DNA of 64,000 nucleotides, from assembly GCF_002813915.1 (NCBI RefSeq), contig NZ_CP019335.1, positions 502,888 through 566,887 on the forward strand. The letters are read 5' to 3'. The notes under the pieces were generated by a model. It was not told the origin of the DNA and searched no databases. It saw nothing but the letters and a program-made list of their open reading frames with translations. The position numbers and the translations under genes are program-made. The DNA comes from Tenacibaculum sp. SZ-18. Lineage in GTDB: Bacteria; Bacteroidota; Bacteroidia; Flavobacteriales; Flavobacteriaceae. Below, piece after piece: positions 18,324 through 27,069 of the stretch; position 1 is the first letter of the stretch; every line of letters begins with the position of its first letter.

Positions 18324-19539
18324 AAAATTTAAATTTATAAAGAAAAATAAATCATGAACAAGTAAAATGTTTTGATATTATTTGCTCCATTCTTCTTTGG
18401 AGTTGAAAGTTGAATTAAAACTTATAAATATATCTACTTAATTCGTGTCTTTTTTCAGGGCTGAATTCAATATTATTGAATTTTTAATATTGATTAACTA
18501 GTTTCTTACAGTTGGCTCTGATGATTATTGTATTTAGTGATTTCATATTTCGGGTTGAAAAATAAAATTAAGCAAAAATTAATTAACTCCAAATTAATTT
18601 TTAAAACATAAAAAATATTCTGAACAGTTTTTTATAATGTATATGAGAAAGATAATAATCACAACTGAAGAATTATATTATCCATACTTTATCCTTTGGC
18701 AAAGTCGCTTTCTTTTCAAAGATGTTTTCGGTAAATTCTAAACTATTTCTCTGTTTTTTCTTTTGCTCTAAAGCTATTTGCTAAATTTATTGCTCATTGA
18801 TTTTTACAGGAGTATTTATTTACTTTGATAATGATCAGTTCCTCAAAGAATTGAATATTTTTTAGAAATTTTCAATTCACCTCAGTAATTTGTGACTTAC
18901 AGGAGTTTCTTTTGGAATCGAAGTAGCTTTTTAATGAGCGAATTTTTTTCATCTTTTTTCATGTTCAATCAAAATTTGATTACCTTTTATCTCAATATTT
19001 AGATTAACTCAAATATTATCAATAGCTGAATTTATATTGCTGTTTTGAACCGATCATGTCTGTGTTATTTACTAGAAACTCTAACCATGAGTCAATTCTC
19101 CATATTCAATATTGTTGTCTTATAAACATGGAGTCATTAAAAGTGAAGTAAAAACTAATATTAATAAAAAAGGCTTATTTCATTTTTAGATCTTTTATAG
19201 TTTAATTTTTAAAGTTGGTAGTTCTAGCCTTTATGAAAACAAAATAATATTAAGTAAAATTAGGAATCAATTAGATTAAAATCTGATATTTGAGAAATAC
19301 TGGAGTATAAATATTTGTATTCGCATTTGTGGACTATATTAAATATTATAATAGTTGTTTTTTAATTATTTTTGAATTTAGGCATATCTAGAGTAGGTAA
19401 TTTAAAAAAACATTAATTGACGTATAATTTATTAGATAAAACAAATGTTGACCTCTTATTGATATGTATTGCTAATTCTCATAAACTTCTCATTTAATTG
19501 TTTCAGATGTTGTTTATGTTTCGTTATGATTTATTCATT
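18324..19539. other. Gene-free, AT-rich stretch, probably decayed DNA
   Basis: No open frame of meaningful length on either strand and no RNA gene recognised. Short coding-like scraps occur, among them an ATG at 18354 followed by a stop after three codons and then a hydrophobic stretch (VLILFAPFFFGVES) resembling a dead signal peptide. The stretch continues the remnant at 17973-18323 and ends at the tRNA-like repeat. I see no transposase remains. Confidence 0.6.
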
Positions 19540-19558
19540 AATCCTCCGTAGGTCACAA
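19540..19558 (+). repeat. Imperfect copy of the tRNA-Arg 3' end (possible att site)
   Basis: AATCCTCCGTAGGTCACAA matches the last 19 bases of tRNA-Arg including CCA (15759-15777) at 16 positions, with identical blocks AATCCTC and TAGGTCAC. It lies in the same orientation, 3.8 kb downstream, exactly where the gene-free DNA ends and the next gene begins. This is the arrangement left by integration at a tRNA 3' end, but the match is short and could be chance. Confidence 0.4.
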
Positions 19559-19568
19559 AATTCATAAT

Positions 19569-22034
19569 ATGAGTAAAAAGGTATATCATAAAAATTCGAA
19601 AAGAGCAGTTTCTAAAATACGTAAGCTGCATATTCGAAAGGGCATTAAGGAAGAAAGAATTTTATTTCTTGATAAAGTAATAATATTGCTGTATTTGGCA
19701 GTCGGATTTTTCCCTCACATGAACGCTTTTGATGTAGCCATAACACAGTGGTATTATATATCGATTGTTAATGTAATAACATTAGTTTATCTTAAGTTTT
19801 ACAAGAATTTTATAGAAGTTGATTTTCATCACAAAATTGCAAAATTTACTTTTTTGGGAGCATTACTCTTTTTATTTATCTCATGTCTATCTATTGTAAA
19901 ATCAATATCTGTTTCCGAAAGTATTGTTTTCATCTGCATACTTTTAAATACATTGATTGCGTTTTTTAATTTATACCTTATTGTTAAGGATAAACTAGTA
20001 GAATTATTTCTGTTTATTGTTTACACGGTCATTGGATTTTTAGTGATTGAATCACTTCAAGTAATTCACCATTTTGCAATTTTAAATGGAAGTGAGCCAA
20101 GAAGTGGAGAACTGTTTTTGGAGCTAAATCCTACTTATGGAAATAGAAATATTTTAGCTGCTAGTTTAATTGTAAAATTAGCTTTTACATTTTATGTGTT
20201 TTTTAGAGCTAGAAATAAATTTGAATATTTTTTGAGCCTATGTGTTATTTATATTTCTGTGTTTGCTATTCTAATTATTGGAGCAAGAACTGCTATTTAT
20301 AGCTTACCAATTATTTTTTTAATCCTAATTACTGGCAAGTTTTATGTTGATAAGCATAAAGCTATTTCAGAATTGAAAAAGTATCTAACTCCCTTATTGA
20401 TAATTCTTTCTTTGTCACTTATAAGTGCTTTATCTATTAATAAGATTCATAAAGGAAAGTTCAATAAGTTTGCTGATTTAGTTTTTACCAAAAAAAAGAA
20501 AGATTTATATAGGGGAGAAGATATTGAAATATCTTTTGCTAGTGATAGTGGAAGAAAAGAATTTTGGGTAGCAGCATTGAATGGTTTTCAATCCAATCCA
20601 GTTTTAGGAGTTGGTTTGGGTAATTGGAAATTAATTAAAAAGGAAGAACTTATTAAAAGTAATAAAAATGGCAACCATTTTTATCCTAGAAGAGTACATA
20701 ATGATTTTTTACAAGTGCTATCGGAAGTAGGGGTTTTAGGTTTTTTATTGTTTATTGGTCTATTTGGATTAGTTTATTATGTTTTAATAATAAGTTTTTT
20801 CAAAGAGAAAGATAAAGATTTAAAACTTATAGTTTTGGTTACATTTTCAGGATTTATAGCGTATAGTTTAGATTCACTAATTAACTTCCCATCCGAACGA
20901 ACACCAATTCAAATATTAGGATTTCTATTAATCGTTATAGCACTGAGTTTATTAAAAAGAACTGATAGAATTTCAATTCATAAGTATTTAAAATACGGAT
21001 TAATTGGTTTAGGAATTATTCTTATTTATTTGAATCATCAAATGTTTACTTCTGCTAAATATCAAATGATTGTTAGTAATAATATTCGAGGGAAAAATAT
21101 TCTCGAGGATAAGTATAAAATAGGATATGATCAAATGAATAAGTTATACCCTTCTTTTCCTACCCTAAATTTCATGGGGCAACCAATCGATTACGCGAAG
21201 GCAGTATTGGCCTACAGTGAAGGTAAGTATATACAAGCTATGAATCATCTAGATTTAGCAATAAAAGAATCACCACATTCTTTAGAACACTATGCTTTTA
21301 AATCAATGATTTTTAGATCAAATAAATTGTATCGAAATCAGGATAGTTCTATACACTATGCTCAAAAAGTGTTTTATCAAAGACCAGGGCTTATAAATCA
21401 ATATAGAATTCTTAAGAAGTATTATGTTAAAGAAAAGGATACATTATTGTTACTAGACTTAATCAATAAGCATCATAGTTTCCTACCCAAAAATGAAGAT
21501 GCCTGGATAGATAAGATTAATTTTTATTTGAAATATCCGAAGAACCTTAAAAGAGCTTTTGAGCTAATTGATTCGGCGAAGGTAGTTTTACCAGATAGTG
21601 AGCGAGTTCAAGGATTAAAAATTTTTGGTAATAAATCAAAAACAGAAATTATTTCAGGAAGAGATGGTGTTAAAATTAAAAAGTTAAAGCTTCAATCCGT
21701 TTTAAATAATGCAAGTAAATTATTTAGTCAGAAAAAATACAATGATGCATATTTAGAGTTTAATAAAGGTCTTCAAATGTCCCCTAAAAATGAGAATATT
21801 CGTTTAAGTCTTGCACTTACTGATATTAAATTGAAGAGATATAAAGAAGCAATTCAAAAACTAGATATGGTAATTCAATCAAATAAAGTTACTAATGGAA
21901 AACCTGAGTATAATAGAGGCTTATGTCATTTAAGATTAAATAATAAAGAGGCTGCCGGTATTGATTTTAGAACTAGTTATAAAAAGGGTTTCTCCATGGC
22001 CAAATCTTTAGATAAGAGAATTCTTAATTATTAA
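19569..22034 (+). CDS. O-antigen ligase-like membrane protein with C-terminal TPR repeats
   Basis: An 821-residue protein. Residues about 30-490 hold ten or more membrane segments and the Wzy_C signatures: GARTAIYSL, the pre-loop GVGLGNWKL and the large-loop histidine motif RVHNDFLQVLSEVGVLGFLLF (shown across about residues 377-397). The remaining 330 residues are soluble and helical with TPR-like repeats, clearest near the end (KLFSQKKYNDAYLEFNKGL). Such proteins polymerise or ligate sugar chains onto lipid carriers or glycoproteins at the periplasmic face; the acceptor is unknown. No glycan biosynthesis genes are nearby. The next gene begins 14 bases downstream. Confidence 0.82.
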   Translation: MSKKVYHKNSKRAVSKIRKLHIRKGIKEERILFLDKVIILLYLAVGFFPHMNAFDVAITQWYYISIVNVITLVYLKFYKNFIEVDFHHKIAKFTFLGALLFLFISCLSIVKSISVSESIVFICILLNTLIAFFNLYLIVKDKLVELFLFIVYTVIGFLVIESLQVIHHFAILNGSEPRSGELFLELNPTYGNRNILAASLIVKLAFTFYVFFRARNKFEYFLSLCVIYISVFAILIIGARTAIYSLPIIFLILITGKFYVDKHKAISELKKYLTPLLIILSLSLISALSINKIHKGKFNKFADLVFTKKKKDLYRGEDIEISFASDSGRKEFWVAALNGFQSNPVLGVGLGNWKLIKKEELIKSNKNGNHFYPRRVHNDFLQVLSEVGVLGFLLFIGLFGLVYYVLIISFFKEKDKDLKLIVLVTFSGFIAYSLDSLINFPSERTPIQILGFLLIVIALSLLKRTDRISIHKYLKYGLIGLGIILIYLNHQMFTSAKYQMIVSNNIRGKNILEDKYKIGYDQMNKLYPSFPTLNFMGQPIDYAKAVLAYSEGKYIQAMNHLDLAIKESPHSLEHYAFKSMIFRSNKLYRNQDSSIHYAQKVFYQRPGLINQYRILKKYYVKEKDTLLLLDLINKHHSFLPKNEDAWIDKINFYLKYPKNLKRAFELIDSAKVVLPDSERVQGLKIFGNKSKTEIISGRDGVKIKKLKLQSVLNNASKLFSQKKYNDAYLEFNKGLQMSPKNENIRLSLALTDIKLKRYKEAIQKLDMVIQSNKVTNGKPEYNRGLCHLRLNNKEAAGIDFRTSYKKGFSMAKSLDKRILNY

Positions 22035-22048
22035 AGTAGAATCGTATT

Positions 22049-22870
22049 ATGAAATCTTACTTTTATTTTAAAGTAGCAACATTTGTTATAAGTGGCCTTA
22101 CGATTTTTGCTAATATTTTCGAGTCTATTTATGTAAGTATTTTTAATAAACCAATTTTTGTTCATTTATATTTTAGAAAGAAAAAATTACCACGAAAAAA
22201 GAAGGAATTTTTAAATGATGTTGCCTTCTACAAGAATTTGTCACTACAGTATCAATCGTATTTTGAGCATCGACTTGTTAATTTTTTCAGAAGATATGAT
22301 TTTATAGTAAGAGATGGTTTTGAATTAACTCCAGAAGTAAAAGTTTTAATTGCGTCCTCTTATATTAAGTTGACTTTTGGTATGAGGAATTATAATTGTT
22401 CTACTTTTAATAAAATATTGATTTATCCGACTACTTATTATTCAACGATAACAAATAAATATCATAAAGGAGAATTCAATCCAGCAATGAAAATGATAGT
22501 TTTCTCATGGGAAGATTTTCTATTGGGAGAAATAGTTACAAATGATAACTTAAATTTGGGTATTCATGAGTTTACGCATGCATTAACATTTCACGGAAAA
22601 AAGTCCAAGGATAAAAGTTCTAAGATATTTTACAGGGTTTTTCTTGAGCTTTTGAAGTTCATGAAAAACCCTGCCAATTCAACTGTAATAGTTAGATCGA
22701 ATTATTTTCGAGATTATGCAAATACAAATGCATTAGAGTTTCTCTCAGTTATTATGGAGCACTTTTTTGAAACTCCTGAAGATTTAAAGAGAAATTTTCC
22801 TGAATTATTTTTTAAGATTGAAAAAATGCTTAATTACAAAGCGATTTTAAACCAGCAATTGTCTCAGTAG
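22049..22870 (+). CDS. MtfA-type zinc-dependent peptidase (M90-like)
   Basis: 273 residues with a hydrophobic segment at about 5-30 that could anchor it in the membrane. The zinc motif HEFTH (H173-E174-xx-H177) is followed by a downstream glutamate in NALEFLSVIMEHFFE, matching the MtfA/M90 arrangement, and the region before it (LIYPTTYYS, VFSWEDFLLG) is typical of the family. E. coli MtfA is a glucose-linked peptidase that also binds the regulator Mlc; flavobacterial members are not characterised. It probably shares a transcript with the ligase gene. Its last 41 bases overlap the end of rpe on the opposite strand. Confidence 0.8.
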   Translation: MKSYFYFKVATFVISGLTIFANIFESIYVSIFNKPIFVHLYFRKKKLPRKKKEFLNDVAFYKNLSLQYQSYFEHRLVNFFRRYDFIVRDGFELTPEVKVLIASSYIKLTFGMRNYNCSTFNKILIYPTTYYSTITNKYHKGEFNPAMKMIVFSWEDFLLGEIVTNDNLNLGIHEFTHALTFHGKKSKDKSSKIFYRVFLELLKFMKNPANSTVIVRSNYFRDYANTNALEFLSVIMEHFFETPEDLKRNFPELFFKIEKMLNYKAILNQQLSQ

Positions 22871-23486
22871 GATTTTCACTTTTAAAAACATAGCTTCCGG
22901 CTACTAGTACATCTGCACCAGCTTCTGTTAATTGTCTTGCGTTTCTGTTTGTAACTCCACCGTCAATTTCTATTAAAGTATTTGACCCTGAAATTGTAAT
23001 TAAATCTTTTAATTGATTTACTTTTTTATAGGTATTTTCAATGAATGATTGTCCACCAAACCCAGGATTTACACTCATAATACAAACTAAATCCAAATCA
23101 GCTATAATATCTTCTAAAACAGAAATAGATGTGTGAGGGTTCAGTGCAACTCCAGCTTTCATTCCAGCTGCTTTAATTGCTTGAATAGTTCTGTGTAAGT
23201 GAGTACAAGCCTCATAATGAACGGTTAGAATATTTGCGCCCAAATCTGCAAAAGTATTGATGTATCTGTCAGGATCAACAATCATTAAATGTACATCAAT
23301 GGTTTTGTTGGCATGCGATGAAATTGCTTTTAATACTGGCATTCCAAATGATATATTAGGTACAAAAACACCATCCATAATATCTATGTGGAACCAATCA
23401 GCTTTACTGTTGTTAACCATTTCTACATCTCTTTGTAGATTTCCAAAATCAGCCGCTAAAATTGAAGGAGCAATAAGTTTATTCAT
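22830..23486 (-). CDS. rpe: Ribulose-phosphate 3-epimerase
   Basis: TIM-barrel enzyme interconverting ribulose 5-phosphate and xylulose 5-phosphate in the pentose phosphate pathway. I start it at the ATG at 23486 (MNKLIAPSILAADF); the longer frame from a TTG at 23513 would run into the promoter -7 box. The 218 residues carry the metal and substrate motifs APSILAADFG, HIDIMDGVFVPN, DVHLMI, MSVNPGFGGQSF and EIDGGV. The 3' end overlaps the mtfA-like gene by 41 bases in convergent orientation. Confidence 0.96.
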   Translation of the reverse strand: MNKLIAPSILAADFGNLQRDVEMVNNSKADWFHIDIMDGVFVPNISFGMPVLKAISSHANKTIDVHLMIVDPDRYINTFADLGANILTVHYEACTHLHRTIQAIKAAGMKAGVALNPHTSISVLEDIIADLDLVCIMSVNPGFGGQSFIENTYKKVNQLKDLITISGSNTLIEIDGGVTNRNARQLTEAGADVLVAGSYVFKSENPTETIAGLKSLCN

Positions 23487-23510
23487 TTTTTGTGTGTTGT
23501 GTTTGAGCGG

Positions 23511-23518
23511 CAAAAGTA
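23511..23518 (-). promoter_or_regulatory. Promoter -7 box of rpe
   Basis: On the minus strand the sequence is TACTTTTG (TAnnTTTG), with a TTG 21 bases upstream that lies inside the rpoD terminator hairpin. It is 24 bases before the rpe ATG at 23486 and argues against the upstream TTG start. Confidence 0.6.
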
Positions 23519-23524
23519 CAATTT

Positions 23525-23561
23525 AAAAAAGAAAACTCTCAATAGATATATTGAGAGTTTT
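23525..23561 (-). terminator. Terminator of rpoD
   Basis: A 12-pair hairpin (arms 23532-23543 and 23550-23561, six-base loop) is followed on the minus strand by CTTTTTT. It lies 25 bases past the rpoD stop. Its arm also supplies the TTG of the rpe promoter. Confidence 0.88.
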
Positions 23562-23585
23562 GTAATCTTATAATGTAAAAGCTTC

Positions 23586-24449
23586 TTAACCTAAGTAAGT
23601 CATTAAAATCTTACTTCGAGAAGTATGCTTTAATCTACGGATTGCTTTTTCTTTAATTTGGCGAACTCTTTCTCTAGTTAAATCAAAAGTTTCTCCAATT
23701 TCTTCTAATGTCATTGGTTGGTGTTCTCCTAAACCAAAATATAATCTAACAACATCGGCTTCACGAGGTGTTAAAGTCTCTAAAGCTCTATTAATTTCAA
23801 TCCTTAATGATTCGTGTAATAAAGTTTTATCAGGATTAGGTGATTCACCTGAGTTTAAAACATCATATAAGTTAGAGTCTTCACCTTCAATTAAAGGAGC
23901 ATCCATGGAAACGTGACGACCAGAGTTTTTCATTGACTCTTTGACATCACTAACAGTCATGTCTAACTTTTTTGCAATTTCCTCTGCACTTGGAGGTCTT
24001 TCGTTTTCTTGCTCTAAAAAAGCATACATTTTATTGATCTTATTAATAGATCCAATTTTGTTAAGAGGTAAACGAACAATACGAGATTGTTCAGCTAAAG
24101 CCTGCAGAATAGACTGACGAATCCACCATACAGCGTATGAAATAAATTTAAAACCACGTGTCTCATCGAAACGTTTTGCAGCTTTTATAAGTCCTAGGTT
24201 ACCTTCGTTAATTAAATCAGGTAATGTTAATCCTTGATTCTGATATTGTTTAGCAACCGATACTACGAAACGTAAATTGGCTTTAGTTAATTTTTCTAAA
24301 GCTCTTTGGTCACCAGCTTTAATACGCTGAGCTAACTCCACTTCTTCATCAGCAGTAATTAAGTCTACTTTTCCAATCTCCTGTAAATATTTATCAAGTG
24401 AGGCAGTTTCTCTGTTGGTTACCTGTTTCGTAATTTTAAGTTGTCTCAT
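23586..24449 (-). CDS. rpoD: Primary RNA polymerase sigma factor (Bacteroidetes RpoD type)
   Basis: Housekeeping sigma-70 factor of 287 residues. It lacks region 1.1, as in other Bacteroidetes. Region 1.2 starts at about residue 18 ([11 protein letters not shown]), region 2 contains [17 protein letters not shown] and the promoter-melting [13 protein letters not shown], region 3 is around [12 protein letters not shown], and region 4 ends with the helix-turn-helix [17 protein letters not shown]. It recognises the TAnnTTTG promoters seen throughout this window. It is transcribed alone, with its own terminator. Confidence 0.96.
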   Translation of the reverse strand: MRQLKITKQVTNRETASLDKYLQEIGKVDLITADEEVELAQRIKAGDQRALEKLTKANLRFVVSVAKQYQNQGLTLPDLINEGNLGLIKAAKRFDETRGFKFISYAVWWIRQSILQALAEQSRIVRLPLNKIGSINKINKMYAFLEQENERPPSAEEIAKKLDMTVSDVKESMKNSGRHVSMDAPLIEGEDSNLYDVLNSGESPNPDKTLLHESLRIEINRALETLTPREADVVRLYFGLGEHQPMTLEEIGETFDLTRERVRQIKEKAIRRLKHTSRSKILMTYLG

Positions 24450-24735
24450 ATGCTTTTAATTAATTTAATAGATACTTTACATTTTCTTATACGTTAGATA
24501 GGGGAAAAATGTTACAAAATATTCTGTTTTTTTGACAAAAGTTTTAGTAAATAGTAAAATATATTAACTTCATCTTTACGCCAAATAAAATTGTGAGCTA
24601 CGTTAGCATTTGTTTATCAGTACTGTAGAGTAAAATTTGATATAACTAGGAGCATTTTTGAATACTAGTAAAGTTGATAAAATTACAGACGAAGAATGTG
24701 TTTGTAAAATATTATCAACAACAAGAATTGATTAA

Positions 24736-25031
24736 TGGTCAGAAAAATTAGGTAATACTGAGATTTTTGTCAATACTACAATGAATTTTATAAAAAAAAT
24801 AATGTTGTATTAGATTCACTAAAATGGTTTTCATTTCCCCATCCACATTGGTAGGGTCTGTTTTTCTATTATTGATACATATTTTGATACAATAATTAAG
24901 AAAGCAATTCAAGGAATATTCAAATCATTGAAAATAAGTGCGACCAACTTTATTGTTAGTATTGCTTATATTTGATTGTTATATTTCCATCTAAAATAGT
25001 TTTGGATGCATTGGAAATAGTCTCATTTTGA
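24736..25031 (+). pseudogene. Possible relic of an MscS-type mechanosensitive channel gene
   Basis: The plus strand reads WSEKLGN at 24736, a piece often found near the N-terminus of MscS proteins. After interruptions, an open stretch 24868-24975 includes ATNFIVSIAYI. A one-base frame change at about 24972 continues it as LIVIFPSKIVLDALEIVSF up to the TGA at 25029-25031. NFIV..., a hydrophobic helix and VL-ALGI-TTSF is the order around the second and third membrane helices of MscS. The expected next motif (GAAGLA-G-ALQG) is not found, so the gene, if real, is badly decayed. Confidence 0.35.
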
Positions 25032-25320
25032 ATAAAAAGTAAATTGATATTAGAAATAATCGGTTCTGTACTAATGAGGCTAGTAATCATATTTGGTGCA
25101 GTATTTAGAGATGCTGTTACAATGCGCTATGTTCCTTGTTACTCGGTGGAAAATATTACTATCAATTCAAATGTTTGAATTAGGTATTTAGAAGAAAAGG
25201 TTTCATATATATAATCTATACATATCGTTAAAGACTTCTGAAGTATTGTTATATAGACAATAAAAGAGATTTTGGTTAATATAATTGTTATTAAAAAGTA
25301 GCTATCTAATAAAAAATATA

Positions 25321-25328
25321 TATATTTG
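25321..25328 (+). promoter_or_regulatory. Promoter -7 box of the small RNA
   Basis: TATATTTG is a perfect TAnnTTTG box, the same octamer used by both tRNA-Glu genes. Transcription would start near 25335, with no open reading frame downstream. Confidence 0.6.
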
Positions 25329-25334
25329 TAAAGT

Positions 25335-25475
25335 TTATATTATAATGCATTCATTAAAAATACTTTTAAAAGTATTTACGATTATAATTTATTTGGTAGA
25401 TTTCGGGGGACTTCTATCTACAGGGTTGCGTAGTGGGCAACTCATAAAGGGCTAGTTTAACTAGCTCTTTTTTTT
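25335..25475 (+). ncRNA. Structured small RNA candidate, about 140 nt
   Basis: Between rpoD and porT, and in no reading frame, lies a region with four stem-loops in a row. The self-complementary octamer ATTATAAT occurs at 25339-25346 and again at 25381-25388, and these enclose a perfect 20-base palindrome (25358-25377). The second is GTAGAT/ATCTAC (25396-25421) with a 14-base G-rich loop. The third is GTTGC/GCAAC (25425-25441). The last is a GC-rich hairpin at 25449-25467 followed by eight T. A consensus promoter precedes it. Flavobacteria have a 6S-like RNA (6S-Flavo, earlier Flavo-1); this could be it, but I cannot confirm the match from memory. Confidence 0.6.
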
Positions 25476-25587
25476 GGCAAAAGTTTTGGTTTTATCTAAC
25501 ATTTTAAAATTAATGTATCTTAAGAAAGATAGTTTGTGTCTGTGTGATATGATAGAACTTCATTTAAACATATGGGTTATCCACTAT

Positions 25588-25617
25588 AAGAGCCGCTGTT
25601 AAGCGGCTCTTCTTTTT
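25588..25617 (+). terminator. Strong terminator on the plus strand without an upstream gene
   Basis: A perfect ten-pair GC-rich hairpin (AAGAGCCGCT / AGCGGCTCTT, loop GTTA) is followed by CTTTTT on the plus strand only; on the minus strand no T run follows, so it does not serve porT. The 110 bases before it (25476-25587) contain no ORF. It may end a second small RNA or act as a back-up for the first. The region holds an imperfect TA-n-TTTG box at about 25530. Confidence 0.7.
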
Positions 25618-25640
25618 ATATTATGTCTTTTATTATTCTA

Positions 25641-26339
25641 TTATTCAAATGCAAGGTGAAGGAATATTCCCCTTGTAGCCATAAAAGCTATAGGGTCTGT
25701 CCATTGACTTGGTGAACGTTCATCATACTTCACTTCGTTTGTTACAGAGAAAATTCCTCTTATTGATGGAGAAAATTTAAAGTAAGGAAGATATAAATCA
25801 ATTCCGATACCAACTTCATACATTAAATTACTTGCCGTTTGACGAAATTGACCTCCGAAATTATCATTTTGATTTCTTTCGTTACTCGAAAAATTATAAT
25901 CGAAAGAAGCTCCACCTAAAACGTAAGGTCTAATATTGTTTAATCTATTTGTGCTAAACTTGAATATGAAAGGTAAGTGTAGGTATGTGTTTCCTACTTC
26001 TCTTGTATCTTGTCCAGGTGTCGTAACATGGGTAAAACGCAAAACTTTAGTGTTAGAAATTAACCCTGGTTCAAAACGTAAATTTATATTGTTATGTAAT
26101 TTTAAATCAGCAATTAGTCCTACATTAAATCCTACTTCCGATTCTACAAGTACTTGAGGATTATTAAAAATACTAGGTTTATATTCTATTTTAAAGCCAT
26201 TAGTGTTTAAACCTAAGTAAAAACCATAATGTATTCTTTTCTTATCGAAACTTGGTAAATTCTCGATTCTTTCTCGTTGAGCAAAAAGATTTATTGATAC
26301 AAATATTAAACAAACAGATATAAAAAACTTATTTCGCAT
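25641..26339 (-). CDS. porT: PorT family outer membrane protein of the type IX secretion system
   Basis: 232 residues with a cleavable signal peptide (about 1-20, ending NLFAQ) and alternating beta strands typical of an eight-strand outer membrane barrel. The segments RIHYGFYLGLNTNGFKI and PFIFKFSTNRLNNIRPYVLGG are characteristic of PorT (SprT in gliding flavobacteria), an accessory protein of type IX secretion. The neighbour ubiE, one base upstream, is the usual partner gene in Flavobacteriaceae and supports the call. It ends the nfu-ubiE-porT operon. Confidence 0.88.
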   Translation of the reverse strand: MRNKFFISVCLIFVSINLFAQRERIENLPSFDKKRIHYGFYLGLNTNGFKIEYKPSIFNNPQVLVESEVGFNVGLIADLKLHNNINLRFEPGLISNTKVLRFTHVTTPGQDTREVGNTYLHLPFIFKFSTNRLNNIRPYVLGGASFDYNFSSNERNQNDNFGGQFRQTASNLMYEVGIGIDLYLPYFKFSPSIRGIFSVTNEVKYDERSPSQWTDPIAFMATRGIFLHLAFE

Positions 26340-26340
26340 A

Positions 26341-27069
26341 TTATTTTGTTGATGTATATATAGAAGCTACTCCAAACGTAACGGGCAAACTACTTGCATT
26401 CTTAAACCCATTTTTAGTTAAAATATTGTTGAAAGCTTCGCCAAAAGGAAAAGAATTAGCACTTTCTGATAGGTATGAATAAGCTACTTTATCTTTTGAG
26501 AATAGTTTTCCTACTATTGGTAAGAATATATTTGTGTACAATTTATATCCTTGTTTGAAAGGAAACTTAGTAGGATTCGAAGTTTCTAATACAACAAATT
26601 TTCCGCCTGGTTTTAGTACTCTGTGGATCTCTTGAAGTCCTTTGTCTAAATTCTCAAAATTTCTAACACCAAAAGAAACGGTAATAGCGTCAAATGTATT
26701 GTTCTCGAAAGGAATGTTTTCGCTATCTCCAACCACCATTTCAATTTTGTCAGAAAGATTAGCCTTATTAATTTTCTCTTTTCCTACTTCCAACATACCA
26801 GCTGAAATATCCAAACCAATGATTTTGTCAGGGTTTAACTGAGCCATCATCATAGCTAAATCTCCTGTTCCTGTTGCGATATCAAGAATTTGTTTAGGGT
26901 TGTTCTCAGAGACTAATTTAACTACTTTCTTTCTCCAGCTAACATCAATCCCTAGCGATATTACTCTATTTAATCCATCGTAGTTTTTTGAAATGGTATC
27001 AAACATTTGAGCTACTTGCTCTTTTTTTCCTAATTCTGAGTCTTTATAAGGTTTTATTTGTTTATCCAT
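26341..27069 (-). CDS. ubiE: Demethylmenaquinone methyltransferase UbiE/MenG
   Basis: SAM-dependent C-methyltransferase for the last step of menaquinone synthesis. The 242 residues show the N-terminal [17 protein letters not shown], the SAM loop [11 protein letters not shown], the GDSENIPF acidic motif and [13 protein letters not shown], all diagnostic for UbiE/MenG. This lineage uses menaquinone, so the menaquinone branch is the likely role. The first eight bases overlap the end of the Nfu gene; porT follows after one base. Confidence 0.96.
   Translation of the reverse strand: MDKQIKPYKDSELGKKEQVAQMFDTISKNYDGLNRVISLGIDVSWRKKVVKLVSENNPKQILDIATGTGDLAMMMAQLNPDKIIGLDISAGMLEVGKEKINKANLSDKIEMVVGDSENIPFENNTFDAITVSFGVRNFENLDKGLQEIHRVLKPGGKFVVLETSNPTKFPFKQGYKLYTNIFLPIVGKLFSKDKVAYSYLSESANSFPFGEAFNNILTKNGFKNASSLPVTFGVASIYTSTK

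Noticed and set aside
23487..23513. Longer start of rpe (TTG at 23513)
   Set aside because: It falls on the promoter -7 box and adds nine residues before the usual Rpe N-terminus.
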